From positions 1 to 64,000 of the forward strand of contig NZ_KI912494.1 of assembly GCF_000518765.1 (NCBI RefSeq): DNA of 64,000 bases. The letters are read 5' to 3'. Both the position numbers and the translations under genes were made by a program. Source of the stretch: Ruminococcus flavefaciens ATCC 19208. Lineage in GTDB: Bacteria > Bacillota > Clostridia > Oscillospirales > Ruminococcaceae. Shown here piece after piece: positions 9,065-17,179 of the stretch (its first letter is position 1; each line of letters opens with the position of its first letter). Below the pieces are notes generated by a model that was not told the origin of the DNA, ran no database searches, and saw only the letters and a program-made list of their open reading frames with translations.

Positions 9065-10990
9065 ATGCGCAGATATGTTTCTGTAATGCTTGCATCGGTA
9101 CTGCTGTTGACGGGCTGTTCTGCCAAGATCGTGCAGAACGAACCAAAGCCCATTGACAATACTGTCTATACACGTGAAAGCGCAGGGATACGCCTTGAGG
9201 ACGATTTTTACGGGTATATGAATTTTGATCTTCTGTACGGCGGCAAAATACCTGCCAATATGAACGAATTAAGCGCGGGACAGCTTGTAAACAAAAAAAT
9301 CGAAGTTATTCTTTCCGATGAAATACTGACAATAGCCAGGGGCGAAGGTTATAGGAAAGGCAGCGATGAACAGAAAATACACGACCTGTATGAGCAGTTT
9401 CATGATGACGAAAAAAGAGAAAAAGTCGGTATTGAACCGCTTGAAAAGGGCCTTGCGTCGATTGAAGGTGCAAAGACGGCAGCTGAAATTGTTCGTGCCT
9501 GCGGTATGCTTTATACTGAATACGGAGTAGCTGTGCTGCCTGCGGTGTATGTATCGCAGGATCATTTTGACAGCAGCAGATACAGCTTATGTCTTGGACA
9601 AATGGAGCTTTTTTATTCGACCGATGAGCTTCTGAACGGCAGGGACAGCGCAGATGAGTTGCAGCGGCAGATGACAGAGCTCCTTGAAGCTGTCGGAACA
9701 GATGATGCCGATACCCTCGCTTACGATACGGTCACGATGCTGCTGGATATTGCAAAAAGCACTGCCGACCTCAACGTTAAGACAATGGAGGAAATGCACA
9801 ATATCCGAAAGCCCGGTGAGCTTGATCCTCTGATCGCGTCTTATATCGAAACGCTGGGGCTTGGCAGACGCGATGTGATCGTGTATGACACGGAACAACT
9901 CGATAAAATATGCTCTTTGCTGACCGATGAGAATCTCGCGTTTTGGAAAGTGCTTGCGGAATGTGTACTGATATGCGAATACAAGGACTATCTTCCGCCG
10001 AGTATTTCCGAGTTCTTGAGCTCGGACAAAAGCTCCGACGAAGAAAAAGCTAAGAGCGTTGTGAAAAAGCTGCTTTCGGACGAGGTCGGAAATATCTATG
10101 CTCAAAAATATCTTGATGCTCAGATAAACGCAGCTGTCAGACAGATGACAGAGGATATTATCGCAGCATACAGAAAGGTCATCGAAACGTCGGAGGTATT
10201 GTCCGAAAATGAACGTGTGGAATGTCTTGCGAAAATTAACCATTTGACCGTAAATATCGGCTGTCCTTATGAAGAATATCACAGCAGCTCTACTGTTTCA
10301 GGGAGTCTGCTTGAAAGCGCTGTAAGTATAAAAAGTGCGGCAGTAAAAGATAACTTTTCAAAGCTTGATAAGAGTCCTCAGCCGACCGACTGGTATATGC
10401 CGCCGCAGACGGTCAACGCTGTCTGCCGTCCAAAAAGCAACAGTATTACAATTCCCATGGCATTGTTTAACGAACCGTACTTTGATGTCAATGCGGATTA
10501 TTACACAAATCTTGGCGGACTGGGTTCAGTCATCGCTCATGAGATAGGCCACGATTTCGATGCGGAGGGTATCATTTACGATGAGTATGGAAATTACCGT
10601 CCCGAACGTAAGGGCAGCAACAATACGAATAGACTGTCCGATGAGATCGCAGCATATTTCGGCAGCAGGCAGGTCATGGGGACGTTCTATATCGATGGTG
10701 AACGTACAAAAGTTGAAAACGCAGCAGACCTCGGTGGCATGCAGGTTATAGTCTCCATGACTGACACCTCAGACGACCTGAAACGTATCTTTAAAAGCTA
10801 TGCGAATATCTGGGCAACGCTCAGCTTCGATACCGATACGGCAGAGCACATCGCAGAGGACGTTCACAGCCCAGCGGAGATAAGGGTAAATGCCGTGCTT
10901 TCGTGTATTGACAAATTCTATGAAGTCTATGGTATAACGGAAACGGACGGTATGTATGTGCCGCCGGAAAAACGTGTAAGGGTGTGGTGA
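9065..10990 (+). CDS. M13 family (neprilysin/PepO-like) zinc metallopeptidase lipoprotein
   Basis: A 641-residue predicted lipoprotein (lipobox LLTGC, Cys19) of peptidase family M13, which cleaves oligopeptides. Zinc ligands are visible in HEIGH at 492-496 and in ENAADLGG (Glu551). The family C-terminal signature is also present: DVHSPAEIRVN, then the end ...EKRVRVW, close to neprilysin's CRVW. A substrate-binding NAYY-like region lies before HEIGH. The size fits the family, so it looks intact. It follows the small anchored protein and is 1 nt from the FtsX permease start, so peptidase and ABC transporter are one unit. A likely role is degrading an extracellular peptide sensed or exported by the neighbouring system. 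Confidence 0.9.
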   Translation: MRRYVSVMLASVLLLTGCSAKIVQNEPKPIDNTVYTRESAGIRLEDDFYGYMNFDLLYGGKIPANMNELSAGQLVNKKIEVILSDEILTIARGEGYRKGSDEQKIHDLYEQFHDDEKREKVGIEPLEKGLASIEGAKTAAEIVRACGMLYTEYGVAVLPAVYVSQDHFDSSRYSLCLGQMELFYSTDELLNGRDSADELQRQMTELLEAVGTDDADTLAYDTVTMLLDIAKSTADLNVKTMEEMHNIRKPGELDPLIASYIETLGLGRRDVIVYDTEQLDKICSLLTDENLAFWKVLAECVLICEYKDYLPPSISEFLSSDKSSDEEKAKSVVKKLLSDEVGNIYAQKYLDAQINAAVRQMTEDIIAAYRKVIETSEVLSENERVECLAKINHLTVNIGCPYEEYHSSSTVSGSLLESAVSIKSAAVKDNFSKLDKSPQPTDWYMPPQTVNAVCRPKSNSITIPMALFNEPYFDVNADYYTNLGGLGSVIAHEIGHDFDAEGIIYDEYGNYRPERKGSNNTNRLSDEIAAYFGSRQVMGTFYIDGERTKVENAADLGGMQVIVSMTDTSDDLKRIFKSYANIWATLSFDTDTAEHIAEDVHSPAEIRVNAVLSCIDKFYEVYGITETDGMYVPPEKRVRVW

Positions 10991-10991
10991 T

Positions 10992-13403
10992 ATGCGCTTT
11001 ATTTTGAAAATGATACTATGTAATATCACGGTAAAGCCCCTTCGGACGGCTGTTATCGTACTGTGTCTTGCAGCAGTGTCACTGACATTTTCACTGTGCC
11101 TGACGATCAGCGTTTCTTCAAAGGTAGCTGTTGAGGAACAGGTACGAAGCGGAAACGGCAGAGCTGACATTGTACTGAACAGCAGCAGGGGATTTGAGGA
11201 ACTCCCTGCTCTTCCCGACAGCTGTGACAGCCTGCCTGTTCTGCTTGCAGGCTCGTATTTTCAGATACATGATATCAACAATTACAAATACCTTCAGAAG
11301 AAAAACATCAAAGTCCTCGGAATTGATACAGCAAAGGCACTGGACTTCGGTATTATTTCAGAATGTACCGCACCGAAAGACGGTGAAGCGGTCATCAGCT
11401 ACTCGGTGGCTCAGCGTTACGGCTATGAAGTCGGAGATACAATGACGCTGCCCTGTGCGGATATGACTGAGTTCACGCTAACGGTTTCTGAGATTATTCT
11501 TAACAAGGGCTTGCTTTCCATTATGCCACAGACGGTGATCGTTACTGAGAACACGGCGAGAAACTTTCTTTCCGAATCCGAAATAAAAGCGACGATGATC
11601 TATCTTGACGCACCCGACGGCATGAACTCTGAAATTGCAGAACAGCTTTCTGAAACATACCCCGAATTCATTGTTCAGCAGCTTACGGGAACAGCCGAAA
11701 CAGAGGATATGATCGGAAGTCTGACAAGGACTTTTTTCATGCTGTTCATTGTGACATTTCTGATGATACTGTTCATCATTACGGCGTTTACAAAGAATAT
11801 CGCCGCAGAACGGCTGTCTGTAATAGGAACGCTTCGGAGTATCGGTGCAGAAAAAAAGACTGCGGCGCTGACGCTGCTTGCGGAATGTGCAGTATACGGA
11901 CTGCTGGGAGGCATTCTTGGAACTGTGCTGTTTTATGCTCTGAAGGATATGCTTGTGGGAAATATGCTCCCTTCTGTGAACGGACTTGGCGGTAGCGTTT
12001 TCGTTCCGTTTTACATACCGCCGTCAGGGCTTCTGCTCTCTGCGGCGATAAGCTGTACGGTATCTCTTGCGACTGTTATACGCACATCTAAAACTCCAAT
12101 AAGGGACATTATTTTCGGCGACAAGGACAGTATATGCCGTCCGAAGAATAGTTTGGCAATAGTTGGAGCGATGCTTGTGATCTGTGCGCTGATATTTTGT
12201 TTTTCTCAGACAGGATTCATCGCTTGTATCGCTGGTCTTGCGGCTTTTGTCATCGGTCTGTGCCTTATTGTTCCGAAGCTGCTGTCTGTTGTATCGGAAT
12301 TTGCGGCAATGCGCACAAACGGCGGCAGTATGCCAGTACTAAGGTTTGCTTTGATACAGTCTGGAACTAAAAAAACAGCCGTCACGGGAACGATCATCTG
12401 TACGGCGGTCATGCTTCTTGCTTCCTCTCTCTACATCCTGTCGTGCTCGGTGGATAAGCTGTATTCGGTGAGAAATTACGACTGCGATGTTATTATCCGT
12501 GAACTTTCCGAACGTTCGGAACGCTATAATACTATCACCGCAGACAGCAGAGAGTTCATCTACAACACTGAGGAAACAATGCAGATAAACGGCAGAAATG
12601 CAAATGTCAATATCTTCGGATACGACGGCTTCGAGATGTTTTCAGGAATTCGTGATCTGCCTGAAAATCCCGCTGAAAATGAAATTGCGTTTGACAAGCT
12701 GATGATGAAGCGGCTCGGTATCAATGAGGGCGATAAGGTTACTCTCACGCTGAAAAGCAATACCATTCGTCCCGAAACTCTGACCCTGACGGCGGTATCG
12801 GGCATCGACAGCATCTATTTCGATCAGCGGTGCAATGCGGCGGTCGTAAGCCTTGACACCTACAAAAGCGTGTATCATGATTATCCGTCAACTCTGCTTG
12901 CAAAGGGCAACGCCGAACAGATACACAGACAGCTTATCGACAACGGCGCAGAATTTCGGTCGGTGGAGGAATACTATGCCGCTTCGGACGAGGATTCAAA
13001 AAGCATCACGGGATTGCTGAATATACTTGCGGTCATGGGGATACTGCTTGCGGTAGTATCAGTTTCGGGCGAGCAGATGATAGGGGTTACCCAGCGCAGG
13101 CATGAGCTTGCTGTACTGCGTTCACAGGGAATGAGTATAAGTCAGCTCTCAAAAATGCTGCTCATAGAAACTATGCTGACCGTGATCCTTCCGATATTGA
13201 TCTTCGTGTGCGCAGGACATATAGTCGTACTGTTCATCACGAAAATGCTGAGCAGTTTTGACATGAATATCCCGATCAGCTATGAAATAACGAAACTTGC
13301 GGCGTTTATCGCAGTTATGTCGGTATCGGTTGTAATGACCGTGCTGATACCGATTCTTTCGCTTAGAAAAATGAACGTTGCTGCCGAGTTGAAACAGGAA
13401 TAG
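10992..13403 (+). CDS. ABC transporter permease, FtsX/MacB type
   Basis: 803 residues. One N-terminal membrane segment is followed by a large extracellular domain (about 45-240), three FtsX-type membrane segments (about 245-365), and two central segments (about 390-430). A further segment (about 455-475) precedes a second extracellular domain, and three more segments lie at the C-terminus. This is the ten-segment, duplicated FtsX layout of peptide or lipoprotein-handling exporters and bacitracin-type resistance permeases. Residues ERLSVIGTLRSIGAEKKTAA and ELAVLRSQGMSISQLSKMLL are the two FtsX coupling regions that face the ATPase. It starts 1 nt after the peptidase stop and 10 nt before the ATPase. 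Substrate unknown. Confidence 0.9.
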   Translation: MRFILKMILCNITVKPLRTAVIVLCLAAVSLTFSLCLTISVSSKVAVEEQVRSGNGRADIVLNSSRGFEELPALPDSCDSLPVLLAGSYFQIHDINNYKYLQKKNIKVLGIDTAKALDFGIISECTAPKDGEAVISYSVAQRYGYEVGDTMTLPCADMTEFTLTVSEIILNKGLLSIMPQTVIVTENTARNFLSESEIKATMIYLDAPDGMNSEIAEQLSETYPEFIVQQLTGTAETEDMIGSLTRTFFMLFIVTFLMILFIITAFTKNIAAERLSVIGTLRSIGAEKKTAALTLLAECAVYGLLGGILGTVLFYALKDMLVGNMLPSVNGLGGSVFVPFYIPPSGLLLSAAISCTVSLATVIRTSKTPIRDIIFGDKDSICRPKNSLAIVGAMLVICALIFCFSQTGFIACIAGLAAFVIGLCLIVPKLLSVVSEFAAMRTNGGSMPVLRFALIQSGTKKTAVTGTIICTAVMLLASSLYILSCSVDKLYSVRNYDCDVIIRELSERSERYNTITADSREFIYNTEETMQINGRNANVNIFGYDGFEMFSGIRDLPENPAENEIAFDKLMMKRLGINEGDKVTLTLKSNTIRPETLTLTAVSGIDSIYFDQRCNAAVVSLDTYKSVYHDYPSTLLAKGNAEQIHRQLIDNGAEFRSVEEYYAASDEDSKSITGLLNILAVMGILLAVVSVSGEQMIGVTQRRHELAVLRSQGMSISQLSKMLLIETMLTVILPILIFVCAGHIVVLFITKMLSSFDMNIPISYEITKLAAFIAVMSVSVVMTVLIPILSLRKMNVAAELKQE

Positions 13404-13413
13404 GGGGAGCAGA

Positions 13414-14088
13414 ATGGATAATATCATAGAAATAAAGGGTATCTGCAAGAGCTTCGGCGAGAAAGACAACCGCATACAGGTGTTGAACAACGTGTCACTG
13501 ACAGTCATTAAGGGCGAGTTTATTTCGCTCATGGGCGCATCGGGCAGCGGCAAATCCACGCTCCTGTATCTCATTGACGGAATGGATACTCCAGACAGCG
13601 GAGAGATCATTCTTGATGGCAGGGATATTTCTAATATGCATGATAAGGAGTTTTCAAAACTGCGGCGTGAGGGCATGGGCTTTGTGTTTCAGTTTTTCAA
13701 TCTGGTACAGAATCTCACGGTTGAGGACAACATTCTTCTGCCCCTCGTCATGGACGGCAAAAGTCCCAAAAAATACCGCGAAAGGCTGGACAGTATCCTT
13801 GATACGGTCGGACTGTCTGACAAACGGAAAAGCTATCCGAACCAGCTTTCGGGCGGTCAGCAGCAGCGATGTGCCATCGCAAGGGCTGTGATATATGAAC
13901 CTAAGATACTCCTTGCCGACGAACCCACAGGTAATCTCGACAGCAAAAGCGGTACGGAGATTATGGAGCTGTTCAGTCGTATCAACAAGGATAAAGGCAT
14001 AACGATACTAATGGTGACACATTCGGTGGAGTGTGCGAAATATTCCGACAGATTGATACAACTTTCCGACGGGCAGATCAGCCCTTGA
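13414..14088 (+). CDS. ABC transporter ATP-binding protein (LolD/MacB class)
   Basis: A 224-residue ATPase partner of the upstream FtsX permease. All motifs are intact: Walker A GASGSGKST, Q-loop region FVFQFFNLVQNLTVEDN, signature LSGGQQQR, Walker B ILLADEPTGNLD, and H-loop VTHS. The class is known to power conformational changes in FtsX-type permeases rather than classical import. The start follows AGGGGGAGCAG. It is followed by the two-component genes after a 42-nt gap. Confidence 0.93.
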   Translation: MDNIIEIKGICKSFGEKDNRIQVLNNVSLTVIKGEFISLMGASGSGKSTLLYLIDGMDTPDSGEIILDGRDISNMHDKEFSKLRREGMGFVFQFFNLVQNLTVEDNILLPLVMDGKSPKKYRERLDSILDTVGLSDKRKSYPNQLSGGQQQRCAIARAVIYEPKILLADEPTGNLDSKSGTEIMELFSRINKDKGITILMVTHSVECAKYSDRLIQLSDGQISP

Positions 14089-14130
14089 AAACAGAAGGCA
14101 GATATGCTATACTGAAACAGGGTGATAATG

Positions 14131-14841
14131 ATGCGAATAGCCGTTTGCGATGATGAAAAATACTTTCGTGATACCATATGTGAAGCAATAAATGCCTTTT
14201 ATCAGAGCCTTGATGTTTTTTGCCTGCCCTTTGAAAGCGGTGCAGAATTGATCACAGCCTTTGAAAAGGGTCAGCGTTTTGATACCGTGCTTCTCGACAT
14301 AGAAATGCTGCCGCCCGACGGTATGGAAACCGCAAGGCGTCTGCATGAGTTTTCGCCTGAACTGCCCGTGATATTTCTCACGAGCCATACCGAGCTTGCA
14401 ATGGACGGCTACGAAGTCGGGGCGTTCAGATTCTTGCAAAAGCCTGTTGTCAGTGAAAAGCTGACACAGGCACTTAAAGACATCGGGCAGATATACGGAA
14501 GGAAAAAGACTGTCTGTATCAAGGAAAACGGTGAGGAGTATTTTCTCACGCCCGATGATATCATATACGCCGAGGCTGACAACAACTCTGTGCGTTTCAT
14601 CACGGCGGATCGTGAATATCACATGAGGATCAAGATCACTGGAGCACTTACGATGCTTGATACGGCTTCCGACAGTTTTTGCAGGGTACACCGCTCGGTC
14701 ATTGTCAACCTCGCCCACATAATCAGCCGCAGTGACAGAGAGGTAAGGCTTGACAACGGTATCGTTCTTCCAGTCAGCAAAAGCTACGGTGATGAACTGA
14801 AAAAAGGACTGATGGAATACATACGTATGAACGCAAGGTAG
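14131..14841 (+). CDS. LytTR family response regulator
   Basis: 236 residues. An N-terminal receiver domain has the acidic pair CDDE, phospho-acceptor Asp in VLLDIEM, a conserved Thr/Ser in FLTSH and the Lys in LQKPV. A C-terminal LytTR DNA-binding domain (about 130-235) includes YAEADNNSVRF and FCRVHRSVIVNLAHI. LytTR regulators (AgrA, VirR, BlpR types) often answer peptide signals. I prefer the ATG at 14131 because AGGGTG ends 6 nt upstream; in-frame ATG 14128 and GTG 14122 are alternatives. It pairs with the downstream GHKL kinase and probably controls the operon. Confidence 0.9.
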   Translation: MRIAVCDDEKYFRDTICEAINAFYQSLDVFCLPFESGAELITAFEKGQRFDTVLLDIEMLPPDGMETARRLHEFSPELPVIFLTSHTELAMDGYEVGAFRFLQKPVVSEKLTQALKDIGQIYGRKKTVCIKENGEEYFLTPDDIIYAEADNNSVRFITADREYHMRIKITGALTMLDTASDSFCRVHRSVIVNLAHIISRSDREVRLDNGIVLPVSKSYGDELKKGLMEYIRMNAR

Positions 14842-14850
14842 GTGGTGCTG

Positions 14851-16155
14851 ATGAAACAAATGGCACATTTTTCAATAATTCTTCTCGGTGTGATATACGG
14901 AGCGGCATTCAGTTTCTGTACGCTCGTCACGCTGGGTGATCTGTTTTACAGAAAAGTCAAACGTGTGATCCTGTTTCCGATAATCGCAGGAGTGATATTC
15001 GGCATAGTGGAATTTTTACAGAACAGATTCATCGGGGGCATCAATATGATGCCGCTATATCTGTTGCATACGGCCGCAGCCATTTTTCTGCTCGCTGATA
15101 AGAGCAAAGAAAATATTATTTCGCTGATCTGTGCGGAGATGTTTTCGGACTGTATGATAGGCAGTATGCAGACGGCGTTTTTTTCGGTCACAAATGGTGC
15201 GGAGAGATCATTTATCCAAGTGACTTTATTGTATCTGACCGGCTATATTACGGCTGCTTTATTTGTATTTTTTTTGAAGAGGCTTGTCCGCAGCGAGGAC
15301 AGAGACCCACTCGGATTGCTGCAAATATTTTTGCTTACCGGTATTTCCTGCGCTGTCACTTCACTGGTGAGACGCAGTTTTACAATGTCCGACTACATTC
15401 CGAATGTTTCTCCTGAAGCGGCAATACCATCGGTACTGATGCTGATGTCGGTAAGCGTTCTGCTTCTGCTATCGGTAAAGGCGGACCAGGCAAAGCGTTT
15501 CCGTGAAATGAACGAACTAAATGAAAAATACATGGCTGTACAGGCAAAGCATTTCGAGCAAAGCAGAGCTGCCGATACCGAAATGCGAATGCTTCGCCAT
15601 GATATGAAAAATCATATCACGGTAATGAACGGACTTTTTGATTCGGGCAAAACTGATGAGCTTGGCGAGTATCTCAAAGAACTGGGGACTGCCTTTTCGG
15701 ACACGCAGTCTGTCAATATCACGGGGAATGAGATCGCCGACGCGATCATTTATGAGAAAAAGAAATATGCCGAAATGAACAGCGCAAGGCTTGTGATTGA
15801 TGGCAGTCTGCAAGAACTGAATATAAGCGCAGTCACACTTTGTACGGTACTGTCAAATCTTCTGGATAATGCAATTGAAGCAGTCTCACAGACCGGCACC
15901 GAGCGTGTTGTAACGCTATCTGCTAAAAGATCGGGCAGCTTTTATTATATTTGTATCAGTAACCCGACTGCAAACGCCGTTGATGTATCGGCAGATATAC
16001 CAACAAGCAAGTCCGACTGTGCAGGTCATGGACTTGGTTTAAAAAGCGTCAGAAATGCAATTGAGAAGTGTGGCGGAACGTTGGAGTTATCCTGCAAAAA
16101 AGCGGCTTCGGGATATACCTTTACGGCAGAGGTCTTACTTCCAGCGAAAAAATAA
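14851..16155 (+). CDS. GHKL sensor histidine kinase (AgrC-like)
   Basis: 434 residues. Six or seven membrane segments fill residues 1-215. A dimerisation and phospho-acceptor helix follows (MRMLRHDMKNHITVMNGLFD, with the acceptor His in RHD). The HATPase domain has an N-box NLLDNAIEA and a G-box GHGLGLKSVRNAIEKCGG. This is the AgrC/ComD type, in which the polytopic N-terminus senses peptides. I chose ATG 14851, which is preceded by AGGTAGGTGG. It is the last gene of the operon. Sensing the substrate of the neighbouring peptidase/ABC proteins is inference from context. Confidence 0.9.
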   Translation: MKQMAHFSIILLGVIYGAAFSFCTLVTLGDLFYRKVKRVILFPIIAGVIFGIVEFLQNRFIGGINMMPLYLLHTAAAIFLLADKSKENIISLICAEMFSDCMIGSMQTAFFSVTNGAERSFIQVTLLYLTGYITAALFVFFLKRLVRSEDRDPLGLLQIFLLTGISCAVTSLVRRSFTMSDYIPNVSPEAAIPSVLMLMSVSVLLLLSVKADQAKRFREMNELNEKYMAVQAKHFEQSRAADTEMRMLRHDMKNHITVMNGLFDSGKTDELGEYLKELGTAFSDTQSVNITGNEIADAIIYEKKKYAEMNSARLVIDGSLQELNISAVTLCTVLSNLLDNAIEAVSQTGTERVVTLSAKRSGSFYYICISNPTANAVDVSADIPTSKSDCAGHGLGLKSVRNAIEKCGGTLELSCKKAASGYTFTAEVLLPAKK

Positions 16156-16261
16156 CGGTTGCATATTTTCACTTGACCGCAGTTTGTTGGTGCACGCTGT
16201 TTCCGTTCCGCCGGGGTTCAGATCAGCATTATGAGTGGATACCTTATTGAAACTGAATACA

Positions 16262-16330
16262 TAAAGCAAGGCTCAGGAAAGTGAGCCACAGCCGAAAGCG
16301 TCATACTGTTTCCAACTTTGTTCTGTTCAT
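16262..16330. repeat. dispersed hairpin element, copy B
   Basis: GGCTCA (16270-16275) pairs with TGAGCC (16282-16287). The right arm CCACAGCCGAAAGCGTCATA...TTTGTTCTGTTCAT matches copy A closely. Confidence 0.6.
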
Positions 16331-16495
16331 AACCCGACGAACACTCAATTCTGTACATCGGTCAGTCCATATTCGTTCAGATCCATTGGCCGTAGCTCAG
16401 CTGAAATGAAGATTGTCGGTTTAACTATGTTGATTTCTATGAAAATGCCAATTATCACACAGTAAATACTGAGAATGGATAAGACGTGTAACTGC
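16331..16495. other. intergenic, nothing recognised
   Basis: Only a 15-nt tRNA-like fragment (GCCGTAGCTCAGCTG near 16388) stands out; it has no accompanying arms. Confidence 0.5.
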
Positions 16496-16524
16496 TTGAA
16501 CTTTGATTTATTAAAATGTATAAT
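16496..16524 (+). promoter_or_regulatory. SigA-type promoter of the FMN reductase/CotH operon
   Basis: TTGAAC (16496-16501), 17 nt, TATAAT (16519-16524), followed by a leader of about 100 nt. Confidence 0.7.
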
Positions 16525-16635
16525 ATTGATGTAAAACAGTGACTTGAATTTCGATAAAGGAACGGCAAAAATCAGATATACAAAATAGGCAGTAATATTA
16601 TGTCTGATATAAAATAACTAAAAGGAGATAATGAT

Positions 16636-17169
16636 ATGAAAGTATTAATAATGACAGGAAGTGCACATAAGAATGGAACTACTGCTTATCTGACTGAGCA
16701 GTTAATAAAGGGAGCAGAGGAGAACGGACATGAAATATACCGTTTTGATGCAGCATTTAAAGATGTTCACCCGTGTATCGCCTGTGAAAAATGTCATAAC
16801 GGTACAGTCGGATGTGTATTCAAGGACGATATGCAGGAGCTAAATCCGCATTTGATAGAAGCAGATGTGATCGTATTGGTTTCACCTATATACTACTATG
16901 ATATCAATGCACAGCTAAAGGCAGTGATCGACCGATTTTATGCTAATGATGCCGTTCTGCACGGAAATAAAAAAGCAGTGCTTATGGTCGCAATGGCAGA
17001 TGATAATACTGAAACAGCAAATGGTGCACTGGAAACATTCAAGGGTATGGCGAAATATCTTGAATGGGACATAGCAGGAACAGTGGTAGGAGTAAACTGT
17101 ATGACTCCTGATATGCTGAAGAATACCGATTATCCAAAGCAGGCATACGAACTCGGAAAAGCTCTTTGA
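16636..17169 (+). CDS. NADPH-dependent FMN reductase family flavoprotein
   Basis: 177 residues with a flavodoxin-like fold. The N-terminal phosphate-binding loop is TGSAHKNGTTAYLTE; the active-site region is HPCIACEKCHNGTVGC with the CxxC pair typical of iron-sulfur flavoprotein-like NAD(P)H:FMN/quinone reductases. VLVSPIYYYDINAQLKAVIDRF is the second flavin-contact region. The ATG follows AAAAGGAGATAATG. It is 10 nt upstream of the CotH/dockerin gene, so the two share a transcript. The redox partner is unknown. Confidence 0.88.
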   Translation: MKVLIMTGSAHKNGTTAYLTEQLIKGAEENGHEIYRFDAAFKDVHPCIACEKCHNGTVGCVFKDDMQELNPHLIEADVIVLVSPIYYYDINAQLKAVIDRFYANDAVLHGNKKAVLMVAMADDNTETANGALETFKGMAKYLEWDIAGTVVGVNCMTPDMLKNTDYPKQAYELGKAL

Positions 17170-17179
17170 TAATAGAGAT

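Noticed and set aside
9587-10282. 231-codon minus-strand frame inside the M13 peptidase gene
   Set aside because: It lies fully within a gene with clear family motifs, has no ribosome site and has unlikely composition.
14107-14868. 253-codon minus-strand frame opposite the LytTR regulator
   Set aside because: The plus strand encodes an intact receiver/LytTR protein; the reverse frame has no domain.
16380-16402. tRNA-like fragment GCCGTAGCTCAGCTG
   Set aside because: No acceptor, anticodon or T arms follow; no complete tRNA can be folded.
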